Part shown: positions 24,111 to 35,261 of the stretch, piece after piece
Numbering within the stretch: the stretch's first letter is position 1
Layout: each line of letters starts with the position of its first letter
Assembly (NCBI GenBank): GCA_000711775.1
Contig: ARYC01018466.1
Location: 1 to 64,000 of the forward strand
Reading direction: 5' to 3'
Length of the DNA stretch: 64,000 nucleotides
DNA from: Oxytricha trifallax
Taxonomy: Eukaryota; Ciliophora; Spirotrichea; Sporadotrichida; Oxytrichidae
Position numbers and translations under genes: made by a program
The notes under the pieces: generated by a model
Told to the model about the DNA's origin: nothing
Databases searched by the model: none
The model's input: only the letters and a program-made list of their open reading frames with translations

Positions 24111-24333
24111 ATGCAAATTGATGAACAATAAGAAGAAATTGAGGAATGGGGCAATTAGCATTAAAAGTATATAAACCAATTATTTCTTATTGTTTCCTAC
24201 AAAGAGATTCTATTATCAAGAAGTAGAGTATAGAGTTAATGCAATAGATCAACAAATCGATAATTATAAAGTAAATAATTAAAAGATTGAGATTAAGGGT
24301 ATCAAAGTCGTCTATACAGAGTATTTGTTTTGA
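24111..24333 (+). CDS. small hypothetical gene with 40-nt intron
   Basis: ATG at 24111 (MQIDEQQEEIEEWGNQHQK), a proposed 40-nt intron at 24167-24206 (GTATAT, pyrimidine-rich TTTCTTATTGTTTCCTAC, ending AG), then FYYQEVEYRVNAIDQQIDNY and KIEIKGIKVVYTEYLF to TGA 24331-24333. The second exon has clear purine-first codon usage. Splicing yields about 60 residues, acidic and helical. Unrecognised. The intron is inferred from phase; without it the first frame runs into unlikely sequence. Confidence 0.5.
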
Positions 24334-24489
24334 GAAATAATTAAAGTATGTATAAGTAATTTTGAAAAGTAGTGTTTTTAAGAAAGTCTATTAAATAGCC
24401 AATTTGTTGATTAATAATAAATTATATAACAAAAATGATTGTAAAAATACAATAAAGATAAAGACTAATGTGATTATTAAAAAATGAAA

Positions 24490-25300
24490 ATCTTTTTAAA
24501 AGTTAATCATCGCTCCACTCATCTTCTTATGCATCACCATATGTTGTATCTGTCTAAACTTTCCCTTTCTCTGAGCAGTTTAGTGAAGTTTCTGTCTTCC
24601 GCTTCCTCGAGTATCATTAGGTTAGTCTCTGTATGAATAAATTAAGACATTTTCTTTGTAATTTACAATGTTTGTTAGTGTTCAGTTTCAACCAACGACA
24701 GTATCAATAAGTTTTCATCTCATTCTTAATTTATCTTAGTATAATTTTTAAATTATCAGTTCTCAATTATTTTTGAGAATTACACTCGCAAGAAATTTTA
24801 TTTTATTGTAAGCTTGGTTTAAATCACAATGCAAATCCTTTGTCCTATATAATGGAAAGTACCAATTAATTTTCCTTTATATTATAATGAAATCTTACAT
24901 TTTTATGAATAAAATTCTCTTTGTTCTGCTATTTCATATGACTTCATTATCATTAAATTAAAGGAAATGGGCATTATTATTTTTATATTTAAATAATTTC
25001 ATTACTGTTTCTCAATAAATTTGTAGATTATCATTATTAAATGCTCTTCCGAAATTAGTACTTGCGTTAGGCTAGTCAAAAAGGTAAACCAGATAATTTC
25101 ATTCTTTGATTTTTTGATAGCCAACTCAATCTAAATCAAGGCAAGGTGCAGAGGATCTATACACTGGACAGAATAGCTTTATACATACTCATTAAACTCT
25201 TACCTAATGGCAAGGTTCTATGTGATCTTCCACTTCTTTGCATGTTTTCCTGTTTCACTGCCTTGACTGACTTTTGAATTTGTAGATAATGATGTTCATT
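24490..25300 (-). CDS. hypothetical multi-exon gene
   Basis: Minus strand. An upstream stretch near 25270-24999 is open for about 85 codons and well-composed: SETGKHAKKWKITQNLAI, NEYVQSYSVQCIDPLHLALI, EIIWFTFLTSLTQVLISEEH, ending in TGA (complement 24999). The same frame resumes with SYEIAEQREFYSQKCKISLQ and KGKLIGTFHYIGQRICIVI, and further down LMILEEAEDRNFTKLLRERE near 24640-24560. Short introns are likely between the pieces. No start codon assigned; product unknown. It is convergent with the small gene at 24111-24333. Confidence 0.5.
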
Positions 25301-26084
25301 TGCAATGTTAATATACTCTTTGCTTTAATTATTACTCTACCTTAAGATTTAAATTTAACTGATTTTGAAATATTAATTACTTAAAAAAGGCAAATTAATT
25401 AATCATCAAATATAGTATTTATATTATCATGTTGTGAATCACCTTAATATTAAATCTAACCTAAAAGGTGCTCCTCAAGTAATTTTATAAATTAATTTTA
25501 TGTTACCTCAAATGAAAATAAATAAAAACTATTATTTATTGAAGAAATATAATTTAATAATTATAAGTATATTTAATTAGTCGAGGGAAATGTAAAAAAT
25601 TATTATAAAAATATAATAAATATATTCAAAATAAGATTCTGACCTACTATCCCTATGGCTAATAGATGTCAATTCTGGTATTTACCAAGATTCCTTTTTA
25701 ATTTTTTGATCATAGAATTAAATATGCTAAATATTTAATAGCTTTTTATTAAAAATAAATGAATGAATAATAATAAATCAGTAAAAAGAATATACAATTC
25801 TAATTAGATAAACCAAATATCGTTAGTTTTTAGTTGTGATAAAAATTTATTAACTTTTATTTTGATAAAACCCCTTAAGTATAATTTTGATGCAAAAGGG
25901 GAGATTGTAACTTTTAAATAGAAAAAATACTATTATTAATTATATTACAAAATTACTATCAATTTAAAAAAGAATTTCCTCTTAGAGATTCGAACTCTAT
26001 TTAAATTGTTTCTTCTCGCGTGTATTACCATTCAAACATGCGAATATTTTTAATTTTCTAATATCTAATCTTTCTTATAAGTAT
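25301..26084. other. AT-rich interval with a tRNA-like relic
   Basis: No coding frame recognised. On the minus strand at about 25984-26045 there is a perfect T-arm (TAGAG, TTCGAAT loop, CTCTA) and an A-box-like TGTTTGAATGG, but no matching acceptor or anticodon stem; at best a decayed tRNA. Confidence 0.4.
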
Positions 26085-26350
26085 CAGTAAATTGGGGTTC
26101 AATTCAGATATTCCATGCTAATGTATTCAAGCGCGAGTTTCTTTAAAATTTTAGAGGAAAAGTTTAAAAATTAAGAGATAATCGCTAAGGCAATAGCTCT
26201 AGATAAAAAAGGAATTGTTCAAGAAATTTGCAACTTTTAGAAAAAAGATGGAGATATTTACGAAGGTTAATGGAAAAATGATAAACAAAAAAAATACCAA
26301 TAAAATAATAGATATAGATTAAAACAGAGGAGGAAGCAGAAAAATTAAAG
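26085..26350 (+). CDS. MORN-repeat protein fragment
   Basis: Plus-strand frame reading NQEIIAKAIALDKKGIVQEI then DGDIYEGQWKNDKQKKY at about 26247-26298. The latter fits the MORN repeat consensus (YxGxWxxxKxxGxG type), a short motif found in tandem in ciliate kinases and cytoskeletal or membrane-anchoring proteins. Only one repeat is clear here, so this is a fragment: either an exon/MDS of a gene whose other pieces lie elsewhere, or a relic. No start or stop was assigned. Confidence 0.5.
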
Positions 26351-26410
26351 ATTATTTTTAACAACTCATTACATGGACGAAGCTGATATTCTTGTTGAGA
26401 GACCTCTCTC
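26351..26410 (+). CDS. ABC transporter (ABCA-type) H-loop fragment
   Basis: Seventeen codons read LFLTTHYMDEADILVER. LTTHYMDEAD is characteristic of ABC transporter nucleotide-binding domains of the ABCA subfamily, spanning the switch His (H-loop) and the MDEAD/GDR segment that follows. Upstream Walker B and signature motifs are absent, and the sequence after it (PLSKTH) is not ABC-like. Such a tiny isolated piece fits a small MDS of a rearranged gene or a pseudogene scrap. It continues the frame of the MORN segment, which may be coincidence. Confidence 0.55.
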
Positions 26411-26819
26411 TAAAACCCATTTTCTTTTATTTATTTAATTTAAGTTTTTAATTTATTTATGACTTTTTATAATTTACTTTATCTTAATAAATTACTCTTG
26501 GGGTTTTATTTAAGTAATTAATAAGTTCAATAAAGTTTTTTAAATGATTATAGTTTTATCTGTATCAATTATTTATAAAGTTAGTCGTATTTAGGCAAAA
26601 TTAAAATTAATTTTTTTTAATTTCTGATATATTTATAATTCTGATAATTCAATTCTGATCATTCATTCCTAATAAATATTTATTTAAGACATGTAATTTT
26701 AATAAACTAAAAACTATATAAATAGTAAGTAAGTAAGTAAGTAATAACTAAAGGTAGAATAAATGTGGTATAACTAAATATGCAGTATAAATAGCTTCAT
26801 TTAATACGTTACAACTTCG
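26411..26819. other. AT-rich interval, nothing recognised
   Basis: AT-rich sequence with a short (GTAA)n run near 26727-26742; no coding frame. Confidence 0.5.
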
Positions 26820-29800
26820 TGCTCTCATCTTCTCTCTACTTGTAAAGTTGTCCCTTATACCTAATTCAGGTTTTGTTAATTGCTTGATCCTTCAGTGTTA
26901 GTTTCGTCTTTCTTTCTCATCTCCTGGTCTTTCGCATCTTGTTCTAAATAGTTCCCTGAATTCTTATGCTCCATCCTGGTTGGTGACTGGTCTACTTAGG
27001 TTTGCCAGCTCCTCCTGTTGTTTTCTTCGCATCCTCCCCGTCGTAAACTGTCCTTTTGAATAGGTTTCCTTCAACTTCGGCCTCTTCTTTGATCATATTG
27101 CTGAATTTTACCTCTTGGTCCTCTTGGATCAATTCCATTTTCTTAGATGTTCTGTTATTCAGAACTAGCTCATCCCATGCGTCAACCTGTGACAACATGT
27201 TCGTGTTTTGAGTTTCGTTCTTTCCATTCTCTGCATACCATAGCATTTCGTTCCTCATTTCCCTGATTATTTCTATAGTCTTTTCTTCGACTGTAATACC
27301 CGACTTTCCTAACTCTAGTTTCATGAGGCCTACTTCTAGGTTAAACATAAGATAATCTCTGGATGTTTATCCAATCCTTAGCAAAAATCTGGAAGATAGA
27401 TTCCCCTGGTGTTTCTAAAGAAAGGTGGTGAGCTATTAGTATTGCCATTATTCCACAGTCTTCTGGATCTGCAACTAAGTTAGTCTCGGGTTTATGACAA
27501 ACTTTTCAGTTATTCCCTATTATCTCCATTAATATTATGTTAAATTGTTCATGATATTTCTGGATCAATGCCAAGGTCCCTACTAACCTTCTTGGGTCAT
27601 AGACTTCCATGATTCCTGTCTCTTTGATAACTTTTGTAATTATCCAATTTTTGCAGCCTTTTATACTGCTCTGGCAGCTTATTGGAATTAAAGTGCTTCT
27701 TATATTCTCTTTTACTATCCAGAATTTACCATTTTATAACTTATAGTTTGTCGACCCAATGGCCTTCTCTACTTCTACTATTCCTTTGTCATTCAGGACA
27801 ATTGGTGGGAGTATCATATGAGAGATCTTTAATCACTGAACTAGGCCTCCTCAACTTGTCGTAAGCACACCTATATAGTGTTCTCCTGAATGTGTTTACA
27901 TTAGATCATGTCTTCATGTTGCCTATCTTCTTTTATCTCTTTCCAGTAGTTTTCTTGTCTCTCTGACCATAGCTCCCATTCTCTGTTCCCTCTCCTTCTT
28001 GCTTATTTTCTATCATGGAATCTCTTTACCAAGGTTTCCTCGATCTTGTTTCTGGTGCTAGGGCAGCATACTATCGTAATCATCCTCATGGTTTGGGGAG
28101 TCCACCCCTTTTTGTGTGAATGATTTTGTCAAATCCTTCGCATGTTGCCTCTGATAGGTCTTTCAGGCCCTGAACACACTCTGATCCATCTTCATATATG
28201 TCGAATCTTGCTGGGGTTTGACTGTCCAATCCTCAGTCTTCTTTTGAAGCCCATTTGTTTGTTTAGCGGAACTTTTTAATGCTTGCTATTTCTTAGTCCC
28301 AGAACTTCCTGATTCTTACTTTTATGTCTTTTTGCTCATATCTGACTTCTTTTACCTTTTACCAGAACAAAGCCTTCTTGTTAATGTCGTCATCTCTGAA
28401 GTTCCTCTTCTTGTCATTTGTCATTGCTTTACTAGGGGTTATTTTAGCAAGGATTTATATCTTCTGTTCTTCCTCTTGTTAATCTCTTTCTTTAGATCGA
28501 TAATTAGATTTTCTCTTTTAATTATTTAAATTTTGATTTTTTAATTATAATTATAAATCTCTTCTACATTTCGCTATATATACTCTATGTTCATTGTTCA
28601 TTAATTCACATGTTTGGATGTTCAAAGACTTCATTCATTGTTTACGCTCCTTCTCTGCTTTGATCTGTTATTTTTAACTTAGGTCACTTTGAACATCCTT
28701 TTTATTCTCTAAAAAGTAGCCCTGGGTCTCTAATCCTCTTATTCTGTTGTCTAGCCATACCATGTTTGCTATAATTCTATTTGAGTTTTGAAATTTAGGT
28801 TTATTAACCTTTAATCTCTTTAAGAATTGAGAATTTTGATGTGTCCCCAGCTTCGTTCATCAAATAACAACTCTTTAAATGGGATATATTTACAAATGTT
28901 TTGTGGACATTACTGTAGTGGCTCATTCCGTAACTTACTATTATCTTTCCTTAGTTTATTGCCATCATTGTGTCCATTACATTCTTTGCTAAAAAATAGC
29001 TTTTTCCTTTTCTGTAGCTCTTGTTTCTTATTCTCGATTTGCTGTTTTATCTCTTTGGGTTTCAAGTATTTGTCTAAATTGTTTATCACCTTGTTGATGC
29101 TCTTCGGAACTAATTGCTCTATTCTATATGATTGTTAATAAAACAATTTTTCCTTACGAATAGTTTTTGAGATGGAACAGATTGTTATGTTTGTCTGACT
29201 ATTAATTGCTGTTTGTTGCTCAGAATTTGTAACCTCCATCTTTAAAGGCATTGTGTGTGACTAAAAGATAAGTATGTATAGGAATTTCTCCAATCTATTA
29301 AGAATTAGCTCTTAAAATTGGGCACATTAACAATTTGCTCAGGGGCTTACCAATTTTTAGACAAAAAAATGCGTAAACAAAATACAAATGGGAAAAAATT
29401 TAGATATCAATAGTCTATAAGTTTATAAGAATAGTTTTTAATATATTAACGATAATTAATTAAAAAAGGTTTAAATAAAAAATGTATATATAATCTCTTG
29501 TTCCATTTTCCTTAAGTTATGTTAAGTTTCTAAGTATTCTGTTTAGGATATCTCAAGGATTCTTAAATGCTATTCTCTTCAAGTGCTTCTCTATCTTATC
29601 TATTTCCTCCAGTTTTACATAACCAGTAGCTACTAAAGGTGTGTATTTGTCTATTATGAGTGATAATATTTAGGCAACCATTATTGTATCGCGAATTGTT
29701 GGATTGTTTGATTTGGTAAGATTTTGGTAAAAATAGGTAAGTTTAAATAATTTTATCCCAAGTGTTCTTTAATAGTGCTCTCGTGTCTGATTGAATGTTC

Positions 29801-29880
29801 ATACCCAAGTATTTGATTATTTCAACTTTCTTATTCCCTAGATTTCATTAATATATGAATTCTTTTGAATCATTCATGAA
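26820..29880 (-). mobile_element. LINE-2 copy, 5'-truncated
   Basis: Minus-strand LINE homologous to the 12.5 and 47.8 kb copies. The right end (about 29880) begins just after the RT catalytic box, with KYLGMNIQSDTRALLKNTW near 29800, so the endonuclease and RT palm are missing: typical 5' truncation from incomplete reverse transcription. It continues through the RT connection to about 28830 and the post-RT region to 26992, where a 118-codon segment ends in GGAGKPK. Frame breaks are present. The 3' end near 26820 lacks an obvious tail. Confidence 0.8.
26992..28510 (-). pseudogene. LINE-2 copy, post-RT C-terminal region
   Basis: The last 118 codons (27348 leftward) are free of any stop and strongly charged: SGITVEEKTIEIIREMRNEM, NRTSKKMELIQEDQEVKF, ending GGAGKPK. 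Upstream, the block around 28080-27960 parallels the Cys/Arg-rich block of the other copies (CCPSTRTR type). Acidic and helical; the conserved position in three copies argues that it is a genuine part of the LINE protein. Function unknown; partner of RT in RNP assembly is only a guess. Confidence 0.55.
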
Positions 29881-29963
29881 AACTATATAAATAATAATAT
29901 GAAATTATTAAAATCTACTGGCTTTTTAAATTATTAATGTGATAAATATTTAATATTAATCAA

Positions 29964-30490
29964 TCAAATGAATTACATTAACTATTTTTTACATATGAAG
30001 AATAGATATGTAATTGTAAACAAAAAACTAAAAGTGGTTAAAAGTAATAAAAATTGATACTTTTGCTCCAATCTTTTGTAAATGAATATCTTAGATATTA
30101 TAAAATATTACTAAAACTTTTATAAGCCATCTTATTCTTATATTAACATTGAAAAAAATTTAAATATTTATTTCTACATTTATTGTAAGAAAATTTGATA
30201 ATTGTAAAGCCTTTGGTTCGCTTATATTTGTATCTAATTTAAAACATTGAGTATTTCAGAGTTCTATAGAGTCAGTACCTGGCTTAAATCAACCGGCCCT
30301 TGTATGTTTCTATTATAACTTAAAATGACAACTTATGTCCCAGTTTGGATATTCTGAGGAGTTTGGACACAGTCAAGTTTGATGATGATCTCACCTGAAG
30401 CTTTTGGAGGAAGGTCGGGAGGAAGATTATCTTTTTGAGTGTTATTTCTCCTTAATATATGATAAAAGTCAAGTTTATTAAAGTCATTAA
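29964..30490 (-). CDS. hypothetical protein, clear coding segment
   Basis: GC is raised at 30255-30480 and the minus frame there is unmistakably coding: KLDFYHILRRNNTQKDNL, PPDLPPKASGEIIIKLDCVQ, TPQNIQTGTQVVILSYNRN, QGPVDLSQVLTLQNSEIL. The frame continues open through AT-rich sequence to TGA (complement 29964-29966), about 165 codons from 30460, ending in a hydrophobic stretch (LTTFSFLFTITYLFFI) that may be a membrane anchor or simply IES. The Pro-rich then beta-like pattern resembles an arrestin or C2-like fold, but this is not a call. No start codon identified. Confidence 0.6.
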
Positions 30491-31735
30491 TTGTGCATAA
30501 TATTATTATATAATTTACTAGCTTCTGTTAAAGCAAGTAGAACTTTAAAAAACAAAATTATTATCATTCAGGATTTTTGAATCCAAGAAATATGTCCAAA
30601 GTTGTCGGAAAAACTTTTAAATATTTAATATTCCATTATTAATTAAGAGTAAAAGGAATGTTTTTAGAATATTGTTTTATGTCCCTTATTAAAAATAAAG
30701 GGTTAATCAATATCATGGGTGATATTAATTCAACAACTCTGCCAAATCATTTCATATTAACTCAATATAAAAGGAATTGACAACTCGACAAATAAAAGAA
30801 AAGTCAAAAATACACTATTAACATTTCAACATAAATAGAGTTAAAACAATTAAAAATATTATATAGCCAGACAATTTTTATAAAATTCTTTTTGACGATG
30901 ATTATGATTTAAACTTAAATCAATTAATTATTATAATTAAAATTGGAATATATAAGTTTTGTTAAAGACAAGATCATCTTACTTGGTTTATAAGAAACAA
31001 ATTTTCTAAATACTTTATCTATCAATCTAGGGTCTATTTATGCTATATTATTTATATAAGTTCATAATATTTTTCTTAACTTTTAAATTTATTCAATCAT
31101 CTATCCTCTGTGCATTTAATTATTAAAATTAAATTCATCTTAAACCAGGACATTTGCCATAAGCTGTAAGTTCTTGATCAAAAGTTATAAATTGAAAGAG
31201 GATAAAAAGTCTCATTATATATGGAGAGATCATTATTTGAATAATAATGATATTAATTATAAAAATAATAAGCTATATAATAATTTATTATTATCCCATA
31301 TGAATTCTCATAATTACTCTAAATGTATAAAAATCTTGATATAAAAGTTTAATGTCGATTAATGATTATTTTATAATGAAATTTCTGTAATCGTAAATTG
31401 ACGCCTGTGATTATAAGTAATATATTATCTATTAAAATAAAGCTTCAATAAAATAAACATTGTTTTTACGTAACTGTTATAATTTTTAAATATAGAAAAT
31501 TATAAAAATTGTTTTTATATTATCTTTTGCGGGAGTAAATTTTATGCCTTCAACATTAAATTTAATATAATTTGACAAATTTAAAATATTAGAAACATTT
31601 ACATTTAAATTTTGTTTACCATTATCATATACTAAACAACTTTTTATCATACATAATTTTTAAGGTATATTATCATTCTTTTACATATTTTTTATATTAA
31701 AAACAATGTTAAACTATTGATAAAATAGTTATCTA
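30491..31735. other. AT-rich interval, nothing recognised
   Basis: No coding frame convincing by length or composition. Likely intergenic or IES sequence. Confidence 0.5.
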
Positions 31736-31818
31736 CTCAAGAGTAACACTCCCACTTGCTGGTGTTCTTGTTGCCTGCATGTACCCACATATCTAACTGA
31801 TGTCTTGTAGTCAACGTT

Positions 31819-32691
31819 ATGATTAGCGCAGCCGATACCAAAGTTGTTAGACCAACTGAAAAGGCTAGATTAAGAGAAGAGAGGAGATGGTAGAAGAAGA
31901 AGCTCAAGCCGCTCTTGACACTTGGCAGATCACTCTATAGCAAAGAAGAGGTATTACATTATATAAAAACTAAATTGAACCAGAGCATGCTAACCTTATT
32001 CATTATAGAAATACATCCAAGATTTCGTAATTTATAAATATATATATATAAGTAGTCTCCTAAAGATCCTTCCAGACCATTAGACCACTAACAATATATA
32101 TAAATTAAATTGTATTTAATTAATTTAATATTAAATCTAAAGCAAATTAGTATTACGAACACTACTAATTCATTACAGATGTAATTACTTATAAATTTTA
32201 TGTTTATTTATATTTCTCAAATTTCCTATTTTTATCTATTTATCAATTATTGTTTTTTATTAATAATTAATGTGTTTTTTATTTCAATTTATATTCATTA
32301 TCAAGGTAAAAAAATATTGGAATCTAGATTATAAATAGCTAGATCATAATTGATGATAAACATTTTTAAATATCTATAAAAATTACATATTTTTATGTAT
32401 GTGGCAGGAAACTTCCCCTCCCCAATTATTATAAAAGAGTAAATTGATCAGAGATAAGGAAGTTGTTTTTTTAAATTCAAATTCAAATAAATTATTGTAT
32501 TTTAATTATTATTAAATATTTGGTTGCTTTTCAGAAATTAACAATAGTAAAATATTAATAGGGGGTCTCATCAAATTAAAAAGCAACCAAATAAAATGTG
32601 TGATTTGAGTTAAAATTTATTCCTAATTAAACGCTAATATTAACAGCTATAAATGGCGACCTCCCCTAAACAGTAATCTAATCCAGGATGA
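31819..32691 (+). CDS. 290-codon ORF, basic N-terminus, AT-rich hydrophobic middle
   Basis: ATG at 31819 (a TGA lies 18 nt upstream in frame) to TGA 32689-32691, verified through every line. Residues 1-70 come from a GC-richer patch and are clearly coding: ISAADTKVVRPTEKARLREE, WQKKKLKPLLTLGRSLYSK, EEVLHYIKTKLNQSML. From about residue 75 the DNA is very AT-rich and the protein becomes hydrophobic (FMFIYISQISYFYLFINY), then mixed. The AT-rich part may be an IES or intron that happens to be open; the chance of no TGA over 290 codons is low but not negligible. The 3' end overlaps the GC-rich minus-strand gene in antisense. Confidence 0.5.
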
Positions 32692-33273
32692 TAAGAAATA
32701 CATTACCAGTACTAATGGCTTCCAGCCTGGGACAGTACTACCAGCGGAGATCCCACCAGGCATGGAAGCAGGGTAGAGTAGAATGGAGACATAAACGTAT
32801 GAATCTTCAATTATCACACCGTTACGAGTGTCAGCATCGCATGGCTGCCATAGAGCATCAGTGGCTTTGTAGAGCCCAATGATAAGGTGACCATCTCTTG
32901 CAAGACTAACAATACTTGTGACTCTTCGGGGAGTTGGAAGATTGGTGTAGCGTTTGTCAAGTAGTCCTTGGTGCTATTGGGTGTTGAAAGAGCATGATTT
33001 AGCAGCTCCATTTGCGCTGAGACTGTTGGTATAAATGTAGGGAACTAATGAGTAGTAGTGATAGAAAGTCTTATATTCACTGCTTCCTAATGATTGATCA
33101 ACTTCTACTCTCTTGGCCTCTGAGCTTGCTCCCTTTGGTGCGATGAAGTCGTATAAATGCTTTGAAGTGCCAGAGTGGATGTGAACTCCATTGGTTGAGA
33201 CGCCAACGAGTGCAGCTCGCACGGTATAATACTTTAAGAATCCTCTGCTCCCCTATTAGTAAAAGCACCCCAT
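32640..33273 (-). CDS. hypothetical protein in GC-rich block, about 210 aa
   Basis: G+C is nearly twice that of the surroundings, as in typical spirotrich macronucleus-destined segments. ATG at 33273 gives MGCFYQQGSRGFLKYYTV (two TAA/TAG read as Gln), then VSTNGVHIHSGTSKHLYDFI, KTFYHYYSLVPYIYTNSLS, FNTQQHQGLLDKRYTNLPTP, TSIVSLARDGHLIIGLYKAT, NGVIIEDSYVYVSILLYP. Coding character is lost near 32640, where composition drops to AT-rich: probably the end of an MDS. The frame is also open upstream to about 33320, so the start could be further 5'. Beta-rich, soluble or luminal; no family recognised. Confidence 0.65.
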
Positions 33274-34070
33274 CTTTATTGAACCCCTTTAGGTAGTTGA
33301 AGAATCCGCCTTGGCGCCCCATACAGTATGATAGAGGAAAGCGCTTTGTGCAGAGAGGAAAAGCTCAACAGGCGAGAGAGAGAGACAGACTCGCAGGTTT
33401 AAATTAATTTGATCGGCATCATCTTACGATTACGATGATAATGTGCCACAAAGAGCTCGCTCAATGCCATAGGGTGGGCAAATAAGTATGTTCGATTATC
33501 TCTCTGGGATAGATGTCTGAGTCGGGCATTCCATCTCCGTAGATCTAAACATAAAGAATCGCGTGTGCCCATGGCCGCCGGCCAGTCGAGCTTTCACCCC
33601 TTACTTCGTTTGCAATACTGTTTTCGGAAAATGCCTAAATGCGCCAAGTTGTTGAGAGTGAACTCAAGGACGACATTCATTGCGGTACTTACATATGGTC
33701 CACTACTTGACTATTTCAACAAAGCCACCGTTGGGGTTTCGTTGAAATCAAGGCTTCAGTCACACACTTTGAGCTTTGCACAACAAATCCAGCATTTGAT
33801 TACACATTGAGCAGAGAAGCAGCATTAAGCATCTATCAAGAATTAACTCAGAAAAATACTGAATAATGAAGCATTCAGGTGACTCTGATGGCGTCCTTCC
33901 CACTCAAGGTATTCATCTTAAGCTCACCGTTGCATGAAAATCATGGCCAGTTGGCGACTAAACCTCAGGATAGGTGAATGAACACGAGGTCAACAAATTC
34001 ACTTTTGCCACAATTCATGGTACTTGTCATATGGCCCTACAATGGAAGAGAAAGGAGTCCTTCCATGTTT
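33274..34070. other. GC-rich block, remainder: probable further MDSs
   Basis: Continues the compositional island. It includes a purine-rich (GA)n patch near 33380-33400, then 33560-33810, where both strands have an open frame: plus (MPMAAGQSSFHPLLRLQYC...) and minus (VSTAMNVVLEFTLNNLAHLG). The minus frame has the more natural residue mix and matches the strand of the neighbouring gene. 33840-34070 is GC-rich but broken into short frames, suggesting scrambled or inverted small MDSs, or UTR. Confidence 0.4.
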
Positions 34071-35030
34071 TTTTTTCACATTCCTTGCATTTAGTCATAT
34101 TTTAAGAATTATCGCTAAGCAATCAGATACTATAATCATCTATCTATTTCAATTTAATCAATTTAAGTCTTCATCCAATTTTTCAAATTCTTTCATTAAA
34201 ATTATGAATTAAATGAGACAATAGCTAAAAAACTATTGATCGCACACTAGTAGTTTCTTTGCTACTATTACACAGCGTTAAAGTCTCTATTAGATTACAA
34301 AAAAATTATACATATTAGAGGGAGGGCTTTTTTGATCCAATAGCCCATTGTTTATATGATGAGTTTTTCTATTAACAAGGTTTATTTTGTTCTTTTGACT
34401 GGAAGAATTCAATTTTGCTTGCTGGTCATCTGGATTGAACTCATCTATATAAGGTGTCCTTACTATAAATCAGTAAATTCTTTGACTATAAATTGTAATG
34501 AGAAATATGAAATTATTTAAAATCATTTTAAGACTATGTTTTATCAAATAGATAAAGACTCTAATATCAAAAACTGCCAAAAGCTAAAATAAATTCTTAT
34601 TCTAAATTATTAAATTATAATAAAAATTATAAAAATTATATTTAATAATTTGATACATATATAATTGGATAAAATTTATAAACTCTAAAAAATATAATAA
34701 GGTTATATATTCTAAAACTCATAACTTTTAAAAAAGCATTAAAAGATATTGAAAGTAGCTTGTTAGCCCAATTATATTCCTTATTAATTATTAATAAATA
34801 ATTTTGAATTTAAACTCCTTTTTCACATAAAATTATGAATATCACTTATAATATTTTATGAAATAAATATAAATATAAATTCTTAAACTGATATAAATAC
34901 ATTTCCTGTGAAAAATATTTATAAATACTTTGTGTAAGGATTAACTGTTTATTTAATTAATCATAGATCTTGATAAAAATCGGCCAAATGCGTTATTCGA
35001 TAATTTAAAAAGATGAGGGGAAGCTAATGA
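34071..35030. other. AT-rich interval, nothing recognised
   Basis: Composition falls sharply after 34070. No coding frame or repeat recognised apart from A/T runs. Confidence 0.5.
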
Positions 35031-35261
35031 TCAAAATAGCAATATTTAGAGTTGAATCAAGCAATAATAAGTGAAAGAGAAAGTTTAATGTGGAGAGAGA
35101 AGTGGTTAAGGTAGACTTGGAGCTTCCATTTACTGGAAAAGCAGTCAAATGAATCAAAAAAGGAAGCAGGATTACAGAAATTACTAATGTAATTAGATAC
35201 AGAAGGTGGAATAAGAAAAGTGATATAATGGATGCAAATAGTTTTATTCAATAATTGTTGA
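35031..35261 (+). CDS. hypothetical protein exon, helical
   Basis: Frame open after a TGA at 35028 to TGA 35259-35261, 76 codons: LELNQAIISERESLMWREKW, RQTWSFHLLEKQSNESKKEA, LQKLLMQLDTEGGIRKVIQW. Amphipathic, Glu/Lys/Leu-rich; a coiled-coil or armadillo-like helix is likely. No ATG at the start, so an exon or MDS of a longer gene. Purine-first codon pattern supports the strand. Confidence 0.5.

Noticed and set aside
25984-26045. tRNA gene on the minus strand (perfect T-arm with TTCGAAT loop, A-box-like sequence)
   Set aside because: No pairing acceptor stem and no anticodon stem of normal shape; only two promoter-like boxes fit, so it is at most a decayed tRNA.
33098-33322. Minus-strand ORF starting MGRQGGFFNYLKGFNKDG
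   Set aside because: It overlaps the longer, better-composed frame in another phase that continues for 200 codons through a TAG read as Gln.
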